Source: Chelatococcus asaccharovorans (GTDB lineage: Bacteria; Pseudomonadota; Alphaproteobacteria; Rhizobiales; Beijerinckiaceae). Taken from it: a stretch of 64,000 nt of DNA. This document shows, piece by piece, positions 45,595-54,546 of the stretch (its first letter is position 1; each line of letters starts with the position of its first letter). The position numbers and the translations under genes are program-made. The notes under the pieces are model-generated. The model was given only the letters and a program-made list of their open reading frames with translations, had not been told where the DNA came from and did no database searches. The stretch spans positions 1-64,000 of the forward strand of contig NZ_QJJK01000009.1 in the NCBI RefSeq assembly GCF_003201475.1. The letters are read 5' to 3'.

Positions 45595-46577
45595 GGCCGC
45601 GTCCTTTCGATGAGGGGCGTGATGCCGCCACGGATATAGAGCACGCAGAGGATCAGCAGCGGGCCGAAGATGATGTGCCAATGCTCTGTGAAGCCTGCGA
45701 GCACCTCCTCCGCCAGGAGAAAGACGATGGCGCCGAGGATGGCGCCGTGCAGGGAGCCCATGCCGCCGAGCACGACCATGAAGATGAGATCGCCGGAGCG
45801 CTGCCAGCTCATGGTGGCGGGGCTCACGAATTCGCTGGTATTGGCGAGGAGCACGCCGGCGAGCGCCGCGATCATGCCCGCGATGATGTACAGCACGAGC
45901 TGGTAGCGATAGGGCGAGAAGCCGATGGCTTGCATGCGCACGGGGTTCTGCCGGGCGCCACGCAGCACCCGCCCGAAGCGGGAGGCAACGAGCATCCGGC
46001 AGGCGAGATAGACCAAGCCGAGGGTGACAAAGGCCACGTAATAGAGCGCGCGGTCACTGTCGAGCAGGTCATAGCCGAGGAACAGGCTGCGGCTCGGCAG
46101 GGTCATGCCGTCGTCGCCGCCATAGGCCGCGAGCGACGTCGCGAGGAAGAACAGCATCTGGCCGAAAGCCAGCGTGATCATGATGAAATAGACGCCGCGC
46201 GTCCGCAGCGAGATCGCGCCGGTGATCGCCGCGAAAATGGCCGAGGCCGCCAGCGCCGCAGCCGTCTGCAGGGCAATGCCGTTGATGCCATGGCTGGCGA
46301 GGATGCCGACCGCATAGGCGCCGATGCCGATGAAGGCGGCCTGGCCGAAGCTGACGAGGCCGGCATAGCCGATGAGAAGATCGAGCGAGAGCGCTGCAAG
46401 GCCCAGCACCATCACACGAGTCAGGAGCGACAGGATGAAGCTCTCCGTGCCGAACTGCGCGATCCAGGGGGCGATGGCGAGGCCGGCGAAGACGACGATG
46501 GGGACCATGATCCGCCGCAGGCTCGCAGGCGCGGCAGCCGGCACGGATTGCTCAACCGGGCGGGCGGCATCCGTCAT
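45591..46577 (-). CDS. livM: Branched-chain amino acid ABC transporter permease LivM
   Basis: The 328-residue permease has about ten hydrophobic segments and the LivM signature LLIGYAGLVSFGQAAFIGIG, plus MVVLGGMGSLHGAILGA. It lies 58 bp downstream of livH and overlaps livG. Confidence 0.92.
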   Translation of the reverse strand: MTDAARPVEQSVPAAAPASLRRIMVPIVVFAGLAIAPWIAQFGTESFILSLLTRVMVLGLAALSLDLLIGYAGLVSFGQAAFIGIGAYAVGILASHGINGIALQTAAALAASAIFAAITGAISLRTRGVYFIMITLAFGQMLFFLATSLAAYGGDDGMTLPSRSLFLGYDLLDSDRALYYVAFVTLGLVYLACRMLVASRFGRVLRGARQNPVRMQAIGFSPYRYQLVLYIIAGMIAALAGVLLANTSEFVSPATMSWQRSGDLIFMVVLGGMGSLHGAILGAIVFLLAEEVLAGFTEHWHIIFGPLLILCVLYIRGGITPLIERTRP

Positions 46578-46635
46578 CGTGGATCACCTGACAGCGAATC
46601 GCTTGGCATGGGGAAGCCTTTCACGCGCGTCACTT

Positions 46636-47556
46636 TCAACGTTTGGCCGGGAAGAGGCCGGCGGGTCGGATGCAGAGCGTCACGGCCATCAGGACGTAGA
46701 TCAGCATCGGCGCGATCGCCCGGCCGGTCTGGCTGGCGGTGGACGGGTCAAGAATGGCGCTCAACAGCATCGGCGCCATGAAACGGCCGAGCGTATCGAC
46801 GACACCGATGAGAAGCGCCGCCAGGAAGGCACCGCGCACGGAGCCGATGCCGCCGATGACGATGACGACGAAGGCAAGGATCAGCACGTTGTCGCCCATG
46901 CCCGGCTCGACCGAGAGGATCGGCGTGACCATTGCCCCCGCAAAGCCCGCGAGCATTGCGCCGAAGCCGAAGACGAAGGTGAACAGCAGGCGGATGTTGA
47001 CGCCGAGGGCCGCCACCATCGGTGCATTCGAGGCGCCGGCGCGCACCAGCATGCCGACCTTGGTGCGGTTGACGAGGATATAGAGGAGGAGCCCGACGGC
47101 GAGGCCGGCCACGATGATGGCGATGCGGTAGATGGGGTAGCGCAGGCCGCCGATCAGCGGGATGGACCCGGACAGGATCTCCGGCACGGGCACGCTCAGC
47201 GGCGCCGCGCCCCAGAGGATCTTCACCGCCTCGTTCAGCGTGATGATCACGCCGAAGGTCGCGAGCACCTGGTCGAGATGGTCGCGTTCATAGAGCTTGC
47301 GGAAGATCAGGACCTCGAGGAACAGGCCGAAGGCGAGCGCCGTGGGCAGTGCGAGCAGAAGCCCGAACAGGAAGTTGCCCGTCAGCGCCGTGAACATGGC
47401 GGCGAGATAGGCACCGACCATGTATTGCACGCCATGGGCGAGGTTGATGAAGTCCATCACGCCGAAGACGAGCGTCAGGCCCGCGGCGATGAGGAAGAGA
47501 ATGAGCCCGAACTGCAGGCCATTCAGCATCTGGACGAGGAAAAGGCTCAGCGGCAT
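46636..47556 (-). CDS. livH: Branched-chain amino acid ABC transporter permease LivH
   Basis: The 306-residue permease has the LivH pattern LVQMLNGLQFGLILFLIAAG, LTLVFGVMDFINLAHG and IVIGGIGSVRGAFLAAL. The chosen ATG at 47556 is the first one matching the family N-terminus; the open frame extends further upstream into repeat sequence. A 585-bp gap separates it from livK. Confidence 0.92.
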   Translation of the reverse strand: MPLSLFLVQMLNGLQFGLILFLIAAGLTLVFGVMDFINLAHGVQYMVGAYLAAMFTALTGNFLFGLLLALPTALAFGLFLEVLIFRKLYERDHLDQVLATFGVIITLNEAVKILWGAAPLSVPVPEILSGSIPLIGGLRYPIYRIAIIVAGLAVGLLLYILVNRTKVGMLVRAGASNAPMVAALGVNIRLLFTFVFGFGAMLAGFAGAMVTPILSVEPGMGDNVLILAFVVIVIGGIGSVRGAFLAALLIGVVDTLGRFMAPMLLSAILDPSTASQTGRAIAPMLIYVLMAVTLCIRPAGLFPAKR

Positions 47557-47598
47557 CGGGTACTCATGGTCGGCAGTAATGAATGGCAACCGCTTCCG

Positions 47599-47640
47599 GT
47601 CATCCCGGGATATGGCGAGACTGCGGGCCCGGGATCCAGG
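47599..47640. repeat. Partial GTCAT-type repeat, copy E
   Basis: GTCATCCCGGGATATGG to GGGCCCGGGATCC matches the left half of copies B and C. It lies within the livH-livK gap. Confidence 0.5.
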
Positions 47641-47768
47641 TCTCCAGCTAGAGCGAATCCGGCTTGCACGACATCCGATGCAACAATCCAAGCCGATCAA
47701 TTTGCTCTTCGATAAATCTGCTCTTCGATTCTTGCGTCGAGCAAATTCCCGACAGAAGGGTTGCCCTT

Positions 47769-47804
47769 GGGACAGATAGAAATCCCGGGGACAGATAGAA
47801 ATCC
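47769..47804. repeat. Two 17-bp direct repeats, 19-bp period
   Basis: GGGACAGATAGAAATCC occurs at 47769-47785 and again at 47788-47804. It lies just left of the 171-bp palindromic element, so it may be a remnant of an insertion end. Confidence 0.6.
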
Positions 47805-47851
47805 GGAGCCACCCTTTTTGTCTCGGGTCGTCAAGTCAGCTGCGACGCGTC

Positions 47852-48022
47852 GATCCCTCCCCTTCAGGGGAGGGTGGCGCCGCAGGCGTCGGGTGGGGTC
47901 GACATGCTGCCGACCTCGCCCAAAAAACGCCAACCAGTTTGGCCACGGAGCAGCACCCTGGCCTCGCTGCCCCCACCCGACCTCGTTGACGCGAGGCCAC
48001 CCTCCCCTTCAGGGGAGGGATC
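47852..48022. repeat. 171-bp element with 26-bp perfect inverted ends, each itself a hairpin
   Basis: The left arm 47852-47877 begins GATCCCTCCCCTTCAGGGG and the right arm 47997-48022 is its exact reverse complement; each arm also folds on itself (CCCTCCCC/GGGGAGGG). Inside, TCGGGTGGGG pairs with CCCCACCCGA. The element sits in the livH-livK intergenic gap and contains no gene. Confidence 0.8.
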
Positions 48023-48111
48023 AGTGGCGGCGGTTCCCCGATCCATTGGATATGCTGGAGGCAAGTCCTGCATCAGCGGTGTCCATCGATTCCGGGCCGG
48101 CCTGAGGCCGC

Positions 48112-48130
48112 CCGGAACGTCCCGTTCCGG
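48112..48130 (-). other. Stem-loop directly after livK
   Basis: CCGGAACG (48112-48119) pairs with CGTTCCGG (48123-48130) around 3 bases, 12 bases past the livK stop. A nearby GGCC-rich segment can extend the structure. It may stabilise the binding-protein message or partly terminate before livH. Confidence 0.5.
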
Positions 48131-48141
48131 CAAGGCCGCGC

Positions 48142-49332
48142 TCAGTTGGTCAGCGCGCATTCCTTTGCATAGGGGTCGGCATAGTTCGTGAAGACCTTCT
48201 CCACGATTTCCGTCTGGAACTTGCCGTCAGGCCGCTTGGCGACCTTCGTCAGGTAGAAGTCCTGGACCGGATAGCCGTTGTTGCTGAACTTGAAGTTGCC
48301 GCGCAGCGACTTGAAATCAGCTTTCAGGAGCGCGGCGCGTAGCGCCTCCTTGTTGGAGAGATCGCCCTTCGTGGCCTTGACCGCGCTGTCGATGAGCTTG
48401 GCCGCATCATAGGCCTGGAAGGCATAACTGCCCGGGACCGAGTTATACGCCTTCTCATAGGCCGCGACGAAGGCCTTGTTCTGCGGGGTGTCGAGGTTGG
48501 GCGCCCAGTTGGAGCCCGCGAACATGCCGACAGCCGCATCCTTCTGGGCCGGGAGGGTCGATTCATCGACCGTGAAGGCGGAGAGCACCGGAATCTTGAG
48601 GCCGGCCTGCTGGTACTGCTTCACCAGGTTCACGCCCATGCCGCCGGGCATGAAGGTGTAGATGGCGTCCGGCTGCAACGCGGCGATATTCGCGAGTTCC
48701 GACTGGAAGTCGAGGGTGTTGAGCGGGACATAGGATTCCGCCACGATTTCACCCTTGAAATCGCGCTTGAAGCCGGCGATGGCGTCCTTGCCGGCCTGGT
48801 AGTTCGGCGCCAGCAGATAGACCTTTTTGTAGCCGCGGTCCTGCGCCACCTTGCCCGAGATCTGGTGAACCTGATCGTTCTGGTAGGACGTGACGAAGAA
48901 ATACGGGTTGCAGCTCTTGCCAGCGAGCACTGATGGGCCAGCATTCGGGCTGATCAGGAAGGTCTTCGCATCCGTGACAGGCTTCGAAATAGCCATCAGA
49001 ACGTTGGAAAAGATCGGTCCGACGACGAAATCGACCTGATCACGCTCGAGCATGCCCTTGACGCGGGTGACGGCGACATCGGGCTTCAGTTCGTCATCGA
49101 CGACGATGACTTCCGCCGGCAGGCCGCCGAGTTTGCCGCCGAGCTCCTTGACGGCGAGCTCGAATCCGTCACGGGCCTGCTGTCCAAGAACAGCGGAAGG
49201 CCCTGAGAGCGAAACGATAACGCCGACCTTGACCTTGTCCGCCGCGACGGCGGCCTGGGTGAAGGCCAGGCCAGCGAAGAGCGTCGCCAACGCCGCTGCG
49301 CCCGAACCAAGGCGAATTACGCGATCCTTCAT
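48142..49332 (-). CDS. livK: Branched-chain/aromatic amino acid ABC transporter binding protein
   Basis: The 396-residue periplasmic protein has a Sec signal (AAALATLFAGLAFTQAAVA, cleavage near residue 31) and the type I binding fold KVKVGVIVSLSGPSAVLGQQ. GGGGAG is 9 bases before the ATG at 49332; a GTG six bases upstream is less well spaced. It is divergent from the aryl-CoA ligase gene, which suggests an aromatic acid or amide ligand rather than leucine. Confidence 0.9.
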   Translation of the reverse strand: MKDRVIRLGSGAAALATLFAGLAFTQAAVAADKVKVGVIVSLSGPSAVLGQQARDGFELAVKELGGKLGGLPAEVIVVDDELKPDVAVTRVKGMLERDQVDFVVGPIFSNVLMAISKPVTDAKTFLISPNAGPSVLAGKSCNPYFFVTSYQNDQVHQISGKVAQDRGYKKVYLLAPNYQAGKDAIAGFKRDFKGEIVAESYVPLNTLDFQSELANIAALQPDAIYTFMPGGMGVNLVKQYQQAGLKIPVLSAFTVDESTLPAQKDAAVGMFAGSNWAPNLDTPQNKAFVAAYEKAYNSVPGSYAFQAYDAAKLIDSAVKATKGDLSNKEALRAALLKADFKSLRGNFKFSNNGYPVQDFYLTKVAKRPDGKFQTEIVEKVFTNYADPYAKECALTN

Positions 49333-49532
49333 CTTCACATCTCCCCGAATTCTGTTCCCCTGGGTGGTGCGCTGCCTTGGCGCTCACTTTGCCGTGGAGA
49401 GTTCATCATCTCTCCGAACGGATCATTCGTCGAGCAATGCTTTGGAACGAATGCCGCATGAAAGCCCTTGCCAGACGATAGTTCAAGATTAAAATAAATT
49501 GTGTGGTGGCCGCAAGGGCCTTGTGATCCGCC

Positions 49533-49550
49533 CGCCGAGATTGCTCGGCG
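49533..49550. other. Stem-loop in the livK / CoA-ligase divergent region
   Basis: CGCCGAG (49533-49539) pairs with CTCGGCG (49544-49550) around a 4-base loop in the 327-bp divergent region 49333-49659. The region also has an AT-rich stretch at 49479-49500 that could hold promoters. No gene is visible there. Confidence 0.4.
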
Positions 49551-49659
49551 ATGGCGCATAAGCCTTTTGTAGGACGGCCTTTTCGGGTTGTCGGCCTTTG
49601 ACTGGATGGAGCGTGCGGACCCGAAACCAGGGGAGGGGCCGCACACGAGGGAGATGACG

Positions 49660-51306
49660 ATGGCACACACGGCGCATGTGGACACCTTTGCGCGTGACAA
49701 CCTGCCGGCGCGCGATTTGTGGCCGGAGATGATCTTCAACAGGCCTGAATTTCAATATCCCGAGCGCCTGAACTGTTGCGTGGAGTTTCTCGACCGCTGG
49801 ATTGCGGAAGGGCATGGTGATGCCCCTTGCATGTTCGGTCTCAATGAGGCGCTCACCTATCGCGAGCTTTATGAGCGGGTGAATCGCATCTGCAACGTAT
49901 TAGTCAATGATTTGGGGCTCGTGCCCGGTGGGCGCGTTCTTCTGCGCTCCGCCAACAATACCATGATGGTCGCCACCTATCTCGCGGTTCTGAAAGCCGG
50001 CGGCGTCGTCGTGGCGACCATGCCGCTCCTGCGCGCCAAGGAACTCGTCTATCCCATCGACAAGGCGAAGATCGCGCTGGCGCTCTGCGACCACACGCTC
50101 GCCGACGAGATGGAAAAGGCCGCCGGCCAGACGCAGGAACTGAAGCGCGTCGTCTACTGGGGCTCCGGCAAGGACAATTCGCTCGAGAGCCTGATCGCCA
50201 AGGCCAGCCCGGAATTCACGGCCGCGGATACGGCCGCCGACGACGTCTGCCTGATCGCCTTCACCTCGGGCACGACGGGCGTGCCGAAGGGCACCATGCA
50301 TTTCCACCGCGACATGCTGGCCATCTGCGACGGCTTCTCGCGCAACGTGCTGCGCCCTGAACAGAGTGACCGTTTCATCGGTTCGGCGCCCCTCGGCTTC
50401 ACCTTCGGCCTCGGCGGCATCGTGCTGTTCCCCATGCGCATCGGCGCCTCGTTCGTGGTGCTGGAAAAGGCGGGGCCGGACGATCTCCTGCCGGCGATCG
50501 AAAAATTCAAGGTGACGATCTGCTTCACGGCGCCGACGGCCTATCGCGCCATGATCCCGAAGCTCGGTCAGTTCGACATATCGAGCCTGCGCAAATGCGT
50601 CTCGGCGGGCGAAGCCTTGCCGAAAAGCACCTTCGACGCCTGGCTCGCAGCCACCGGTATCAAGCTCATCGACGGCATCGGCGGCACCGAGATGCTGCAT
50701 ATCTTCATCAGCGCCCGTGAGGAGGAGATCCGTCCGGGCTCCACCGGCAAGCCGGTCCCGGGCTTCGAGGCGAAGGTGGTGGATGAAGAGGGCGAGGAGG
50801 TGCCACCCGGTACGCCGGGACGGCTCGCGGTGCGCGGCCCGACGGGATGCCGCTATCTCGCCGACGAGCGCCAGCTCAAATTCGTCCAGAACGGCTGGAA
50901 CATGACCGGCGACACCTATGTCATGGATGAGGACGGCTATTTCTGGTATCAGGCGCGCTCCGACGACATGATTGTGTCCTCGGGCTACAATATCGCCGGG
51001 CCGGAGGTGGAAGCGGGGCTCCTCACCCATAAGGCTGTGGTCGAATGCGGGGTCGTGGGCGCGCCCTGCGAGCAGCGCGGGCGCATCGTCAAGGCTTATG
51101 TCGTGCTGCGCGAGGGTTATCCGCGCGATGCCGACATGGTCAAGCTCCTGCAGGACCACGTCAAAGCCGAGATCGCGCCCTACAAATACCCGCGCGAGAT
51201 CGTCTTTGTCGACGAACTGCCCAAGACCTCGAGCGGCAAGCTGCAACGTTATGCATTGCGCGTGCGGGCCGAGGAAGAGGCGTTCACCGGCAAGGGAACA
51301 GCCTGA
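49660..51306 (+). CDS. Aryl-CoA ligase, 2-aminobenzoate-CoA ligase type
   Basis: This 548-residue AMP-forming ligase would activate an aromatic acid to its CoA thioester. It has the P-loop FTSGTTGVPKGTMHFHRD, the GIGGTEMLHIF motif typical of benzoate-CoA ligases, the hinge region FWYQARSDDMIVSSGYNIAG, and the acetyl-coupling lysine in TSSGKLQRYAL. It most resembles 2-aminobenzoate/salicylate-type ligases. A GGGAG site serves the ATG at 49660; an ATG two codons upstream is possible. Divergence from livK suggests co-regulated uptake and activation. Confidence 0.88.
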   Translation: MAHTAHVDTFARDNLPARDLWPEMIFNRPEFQYPERLNCCVEFLDRWIAEGHGDAPCMFGLNEALTYRELYERVNRICNVLVNDLGLVPGGRVLLRSANNTMMVATYLAVLKAGGVVVATMPLLRAKELVYPIDKAKIALALCDHTLADEMEKAAGQTQELKRVVYWGSGKDNSLESLIAKASPEFTAADTAADDVCLIAFTSGTTGVPKGTMHFHRDMLAICDGFSRNVLRPEQSDRFIGSAPLGFTFGLGGIVLFPMRIGASFVVLEKAGPDDLLPAIEKFKVTICFTAPTAYRAMIPKLGQFDISSLRKCVSAGEALPKSTFDAWLAATGIKLIDGIGGTEMLHIFISAREEEIRPGSTGKPVPGFEAKVVDEEGEEVPPGTPGRLAVRGPTGCRYLADERQLKFVQNGWNMTGDTYVMDEDGYFWYQARSDDMIVSSGYNIAGPEVEAGLLTHKAVVECGVVGAPCEQRGRIVKAYVVLREGYPRDADMVKLLQDHVKAEIAPYKYPREIVFVDELPKTSSGKLQRYALRVRAEEEAFTGKGTA

Positions 51307-51359
51307 TCCGGGGGGCAACTTGACATTCAGCGTCTCTGGTTGGCGGCGGGAAACGCTGT

Positions 51360-51477
51360 GTCATCCCGGAAACGGGCGAAGCCGTTGTCCGGGATCCATG
51401 CACACCGTCGGTCATTCATGGAAGCGCGCCAGTGTTCATGGTTCCCGGGCTCGAGCTTGCGCTCGCCCCGGGATGAC
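51360..51477. repeat. GTCAT...ATGAC intergenic repeat, copy C
   Basis: It begins GTCATCCCGGAAACGGG and ends CGCCCCGGGATGAC, with GGATCCATGCACACC and GTGTTCATGGTTCCC as the paired middle. It fills half of the gap between the ligase gene and the hydrolase gene. Confidence 0.75.
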
Positions 51478-51546
51478 CGGCGCGGGTTATCCTGGAAAGC
51501 CGGCTCAGCGGTGGAGCGTGGGCCACTTCATGAAACGGGGCAGGGC

Positions 51547-52392
51547 ATGACGGCAGGCATTGGCGTGCAAGATCGCGATTGGTACGAGCGCGAATACAAT
51601 CCGCGTGTCGCGGTCCCCGAATTGCCGGACATCCTTGCCGCGTGGGTTGAGCGATCCAAGGCGACGCACGCGCGGCATCCGCCGCTGGCCGATATCGCCT
51701 ATGGGCCGCATCCGCGCGAGGTGTTCGACCTCTTCCGCGCACCGCAGGCGCGGGGAACCGTGGTCTTCATCCACGGCGGCTACTGGCGTGCCCTGTCGAA
51801 ATTCGAGACGAGCTGGGTGGCCGATGCCTTCCTCGATCAGGGCCTGTCGGTCGCGCTCCTGAATTATCCGCTTTGCCCGGACGTCACCCTCGCTCATATC
51901 CGCGAATCGGCCCTCGCAGCTTTCACCAAGCTCCACAGGGATGTGCTGAACGATGACGAGCGCCGCAGCGTCGTCGTCACCGGCCACTCCGCCGGCGGCT
52001 ATCTCGCCGCGCTCCATCTCATGACGGACTGGACGGCACGGGGACTGCCTGAGAAGCCTATCGCCGGCATCGTCTCCATTTCCGGCGTGTTCGAGCTTCT
52101 GCCGCTCCTTCACACCTCCATGAATGAGGCGCTCAGGCTCGATGCGGCAGAGGCGGAGCGTCTCACGTTGCTCGGGCAGCCATGGGTGACGCCGGCGAAG
52201 GCCGCCTTCGCGGTCGGCGGGCTGGAGCCGGACGCGTTCCACCGCCAGTCGCGCGAGATGGCCGCCGGCTGGGCGGATCTCGCACCGCGCGGCTTTCCGG
52301 TGCCGGACACCAACCATTTCACCGTCCTCGAGGGTCTGGCCGTGCCGGGAAGCGCGCTCAATGCGGCTGTTATCGAGATGGTGGGCGAATAG
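51547..52392 (+). CDS. Alpha/beta hydrolase, kynurenine formamidase-like
   Basis: The 281-residue hydrolase has the HGGYW oxyanion motif at residues 76-80, characteristic of the AFMID/N-formylkynurenine formamidase group, nucleophile S148 in GHSAGG and a C-terminal catalytic His (DTNHFTVLEGL). The family hydrolyses N-formylkynurenine or related esters and amides. Next to a 2-aminobenzoate-type ligase this would make sense in tryptophan/kynurenine to anthranilate breakdown. That link is inferred; no kynureninase or dioxygenase gene is present. Confidence 0.8.
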   Translation: MTAGIGVQDRDWYEREYNPRVAVPELPDILAAWVERSKATHARHPPLADIAYGPHPREVFDLFRAPQARGTVVFIHGGYWRALSKFETSWVADAFLDQGLSVALLNYPLCPDVTLAHIRESALAAFTKLHRDVLNDDERRSVVVTGHSAGGYLAALHLMTDWTARGLPEKPIAGIVSISGVFELLPLLHTSMNEALRLDAAEAERLTLLGQPWVTPAKAAFAVGGLEPDAFHRQSREMAAGWADLAPRGFPVPDTNHFTVLEGLAVPGSALNAAVIEMVGE

Positions 52393-52451
52393 GTTTGCGG
52401 GCGGTGTAAGACTTGCCAGGATCCCTCGGCGCTGCCGATAGTCGGTAGCGT

Positions 52452-53037
52452 CCCCTCTCCACCCAACACGGCTGCTGCCGTGTTGGGCTCTCCGACAATG
52501 CCAAGTTGGCAACAGCCAACTTGGCTTGGGAGAGGGACAGGGTGAGGGTTTACGATACGCGAAACGCGCGCGTGTCGTCCCCGGCGCACTGCGGAGCCAC
52601 GCGGGAAGGGGATCTCTTGGATCAGACGCGGGGCTGGGTTCCCTTCCCTCGGGCCTGCGGCCCTCGCCGGGAATGACACCCCGGGTTTGCCCCTCACCCC
52701 AACCCTCTCCCCACCGGGGAGAGGGGGCTCCGGCGCCATTCCCTGACACGACCGGTTGTCGTTGGCGTCCCCTCTCCACCCAACACGGGCGTTGCCGTGT
52801 TGGGCTCTCCGACAATGCCAAGTTGGCAACAGCCAACTTGGCTTGGGAGAGGGACAGGGTGAGGGTTTGCGATACGTGCAACGCGCGCGTGTCATCCCCG
52901 GCGCGCTGCGCGGCAGCGCGGGAAGGGGATCTATTGAATCAGACGTGAGGCTGGGTTCCCTTCCCTCGGGCCTGCGGCCCTCGCCGGGAATGACACCCCG
53001 GGTGTGCCCCAACCCTCTCCCCGCCGGGGAGAGGGGG
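52452..53037. repeat. Two tandem copies of a ~270-bp double-hairpin repeat (317-bp period)
   Basis: Unit 1 (52452-52727) and unit 2 (52769-53037) share nearly the whole sequence. Each starts CCCCTCTCCACCCAACACGG and holds two hairpins: CCCAACACGG/CCGTGTTGGG and CCAAGTTGG/CCAACTTGG (in unit 1 at 52462-52487 and 52501-52524). Each continues with a GGCGCGCTGC- or CGCACTGC-type block through GGAATGACACC and ends CCGGGGAGAGGGGG. The region 52393-53053 has no gene. Confidence 0.85.
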
Positions 53038-53053
53038 CCTGTCGCGCCCGACC

Positions 53054-54292
53054 TTAAGCCGCCTTGCCCTTCTCGGCGGCGAAGCCGGCACGCTGGGCAT
53101 AGCCGCGGACGATGGCTTCCCGCTCGGCGTAGCTCAGCACCGCCTCGATGTCGGTAAATCCATCGGGCGCCAGCTTTTCCACCGCATCGATCACGCCTTC
53201 CGGCCCGCCCTTGCGGTTGGAATGGACGATCTCGGCCGTTTTCGGCAGGCGTTCGGCGTCATAGGCCGCGAGCGCCTGCATCGGATGCTCGGCGCGCACC
53301 AGCGCATCGCCCAGCGCGCGCGCATCGAGGATCGCCTGGGAGGCGCCGTTCGAGCCCACCGGATACATGGGATGGGCGGCGTCGCCGAGCAGGGTGACGC
53401 GGCCGTGCGACCAGCGCGGCAAGGGGTTGCGGTCGCTCAAGGGATATTCCCAGAAGGTCTCGGTCGCGCGCATCAGGGCGTGGACGTCGACCTGCGGGAT
53501 GGTGATGCCGGCCGTGTTGGGCGCCAGGTCTTCCCAACGGCCCGGACGCGACCAGTTCTCGCGGGCCGGCAGGCTGGAACCGTCGCCGAGCTTGCCGATG
53601 ACCGCCCAGTTGGTGAAGACCGTATCCGGGGTCGCGCCTTCGGCGATGGGATAGACGACCATTTTGGATTCCAGGCCGCCGGCGATGATCATGTCGCGGC
53701 CAGTGAGGAAGCGCGGCCAGTCCCGTGCCCCACGCCACAGCACGAGGCCGTTCCAGACGGGCCCGCCCTCGTCGGGGAACAAGGTGCGGCGCACGACGGA
53801 ATGGATGCCGTCCGCGCCGATCAGGATCTCGCCGCGCGCGGTCTCCACGGGATTGCCGGCCTGGTCGGTGAAATGGGCGGTGACGCCGCCCTCGTCCTGC
53901 CTGAAGGAGGCGAGCCGCCGTCCCGTATGCACCTTGTCGGCGCCGAGCCGCTCGATGACCGCGTCCAGGATCACCGATTGCAGTCGCCCGCGGTGGATCG
54001 AGAATTGCGGCACGTCGTGCCCGGCATCGAGCCCGCGCGGCTCGCGCCATACCTCCTGGCCCTGCCGATTGAGGTAGAAGAGCTCGTAAGTGCGGATGGC
54101 GACCGCGTCGAGACGGTCGAGAAGGCCGAGCGCCGCCAACTCGCGGATGGCATGGGGCAGAACATTGATGCCGACACCGAGCTCCTGGATGCTCGCTGCC
54201 TGCTCGTAGATTTCACAGTCAAGGCCGCGGGCCTGCAACGTCAAGGCCGTGGTCAGCCCACCGATACCCCCGCCAACGATGATGGCCTTCAT
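53054..54292 (-). CDS. Flavin-dependent aromatic monooxygenase (PHBH-fold)
   Basis: The 412-residue FAD enzyme has the Rossmann start AIIVGGGIGGLTTALTLQAR, the DG segment EILIGADGIHSVVRRTLF and the FAD ribityl motif VTLLGDAAHPMYPVGSNG. It belongs to the class that hydroxylates phenolic or phenazine-type rings using NAD(P)H and oxygen. Its place beyond the ligase and formamidase-like genes fits a ring-hydroxylating role for an (amino)benzoate-type compound; the substrate is not known. A palindrome lies 62 bp upstream of the start. Confidence 0.88.
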   Translation of the reverse strand: MKAIIVGGGIGGLTTALTLQARGLDCEIYEQAASIQELGVGINVLPHAIRELAALGLLDRLDAVAIRTYELFYLNRQGQEVWREPRGLDAGHDVPQFSIHRGRLQSVILDAVIERLGADKVHTGRRLASFRQDEGGVTAHFTDQAGNPVETARGEILIGADGIHSVVRRTLFPDEGGPVWNGLVLWRGARDWPRFLTGRDMIIAGGLESKMVVYPIAEGATPDTVFTNWAVIGKLGDGSSLPARENWSRPGRWEDLAPNTAGITIPQVDVHALMRATETFWEYPLSDRNPLPRWSHGRVTLLGDAAHPMYPVGSNGASQAILDARALGDALVRAEHPMQALAAYDAERLPKTAEIVHSNRKGGPEGVIDAVEKLAPDGFTDIEAVLSYAEREAIVRGYAQRAGFAAEKGKAA

Positions 54293-54353
54293 GGCTCATT
54301 TCCCTCGTGCTCTGGATCGACATTGTCGGCACGGCGACCTCTGCGCGCACCGA

Positions 54354-54371
54354 TGTTTTAAGTTTAAAACA
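54354..54371 (-). promoter_or_regulatory. 18-bp near-perfect AT palindrome upstream of the flavin monooxygenase
   Basis: TGTTTTAAG (54354-54362) and TTTAAAACA (54363-54371) are symmetrical except at the central pair. In this GC-rich genome an AT palindrome 62 bp before a start codon is likely an operator. The remainder of 54293-54546 holds only a short CCTCACCCCGCCGGG repeat fragment near 54487. Confidence 0.5.
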
Positions 54372-54546
54372 ATAGCACGCAACGCGGGAGGAGAGGATAA
54401 AAAAATCGCGCCCGATCGGAAATCGGACGCGATGGCCACGGCTCACGCTGTGCTGTCGTCGGATGGGAGGGGGCCTCACACCAACCCTCACCCCGCCGGG
54501 AAGGGGGGGAGCCCGGGGACCGGCCGGAGATGCGAGGCCGGTCGCC

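Noticed and set aside
52452-53037. Possible CRISPR-like array
   Set aside because: Only two units of about 270 bp without regularly spaced short repeats or cas genes; it is a duplicated intergenic repeat.
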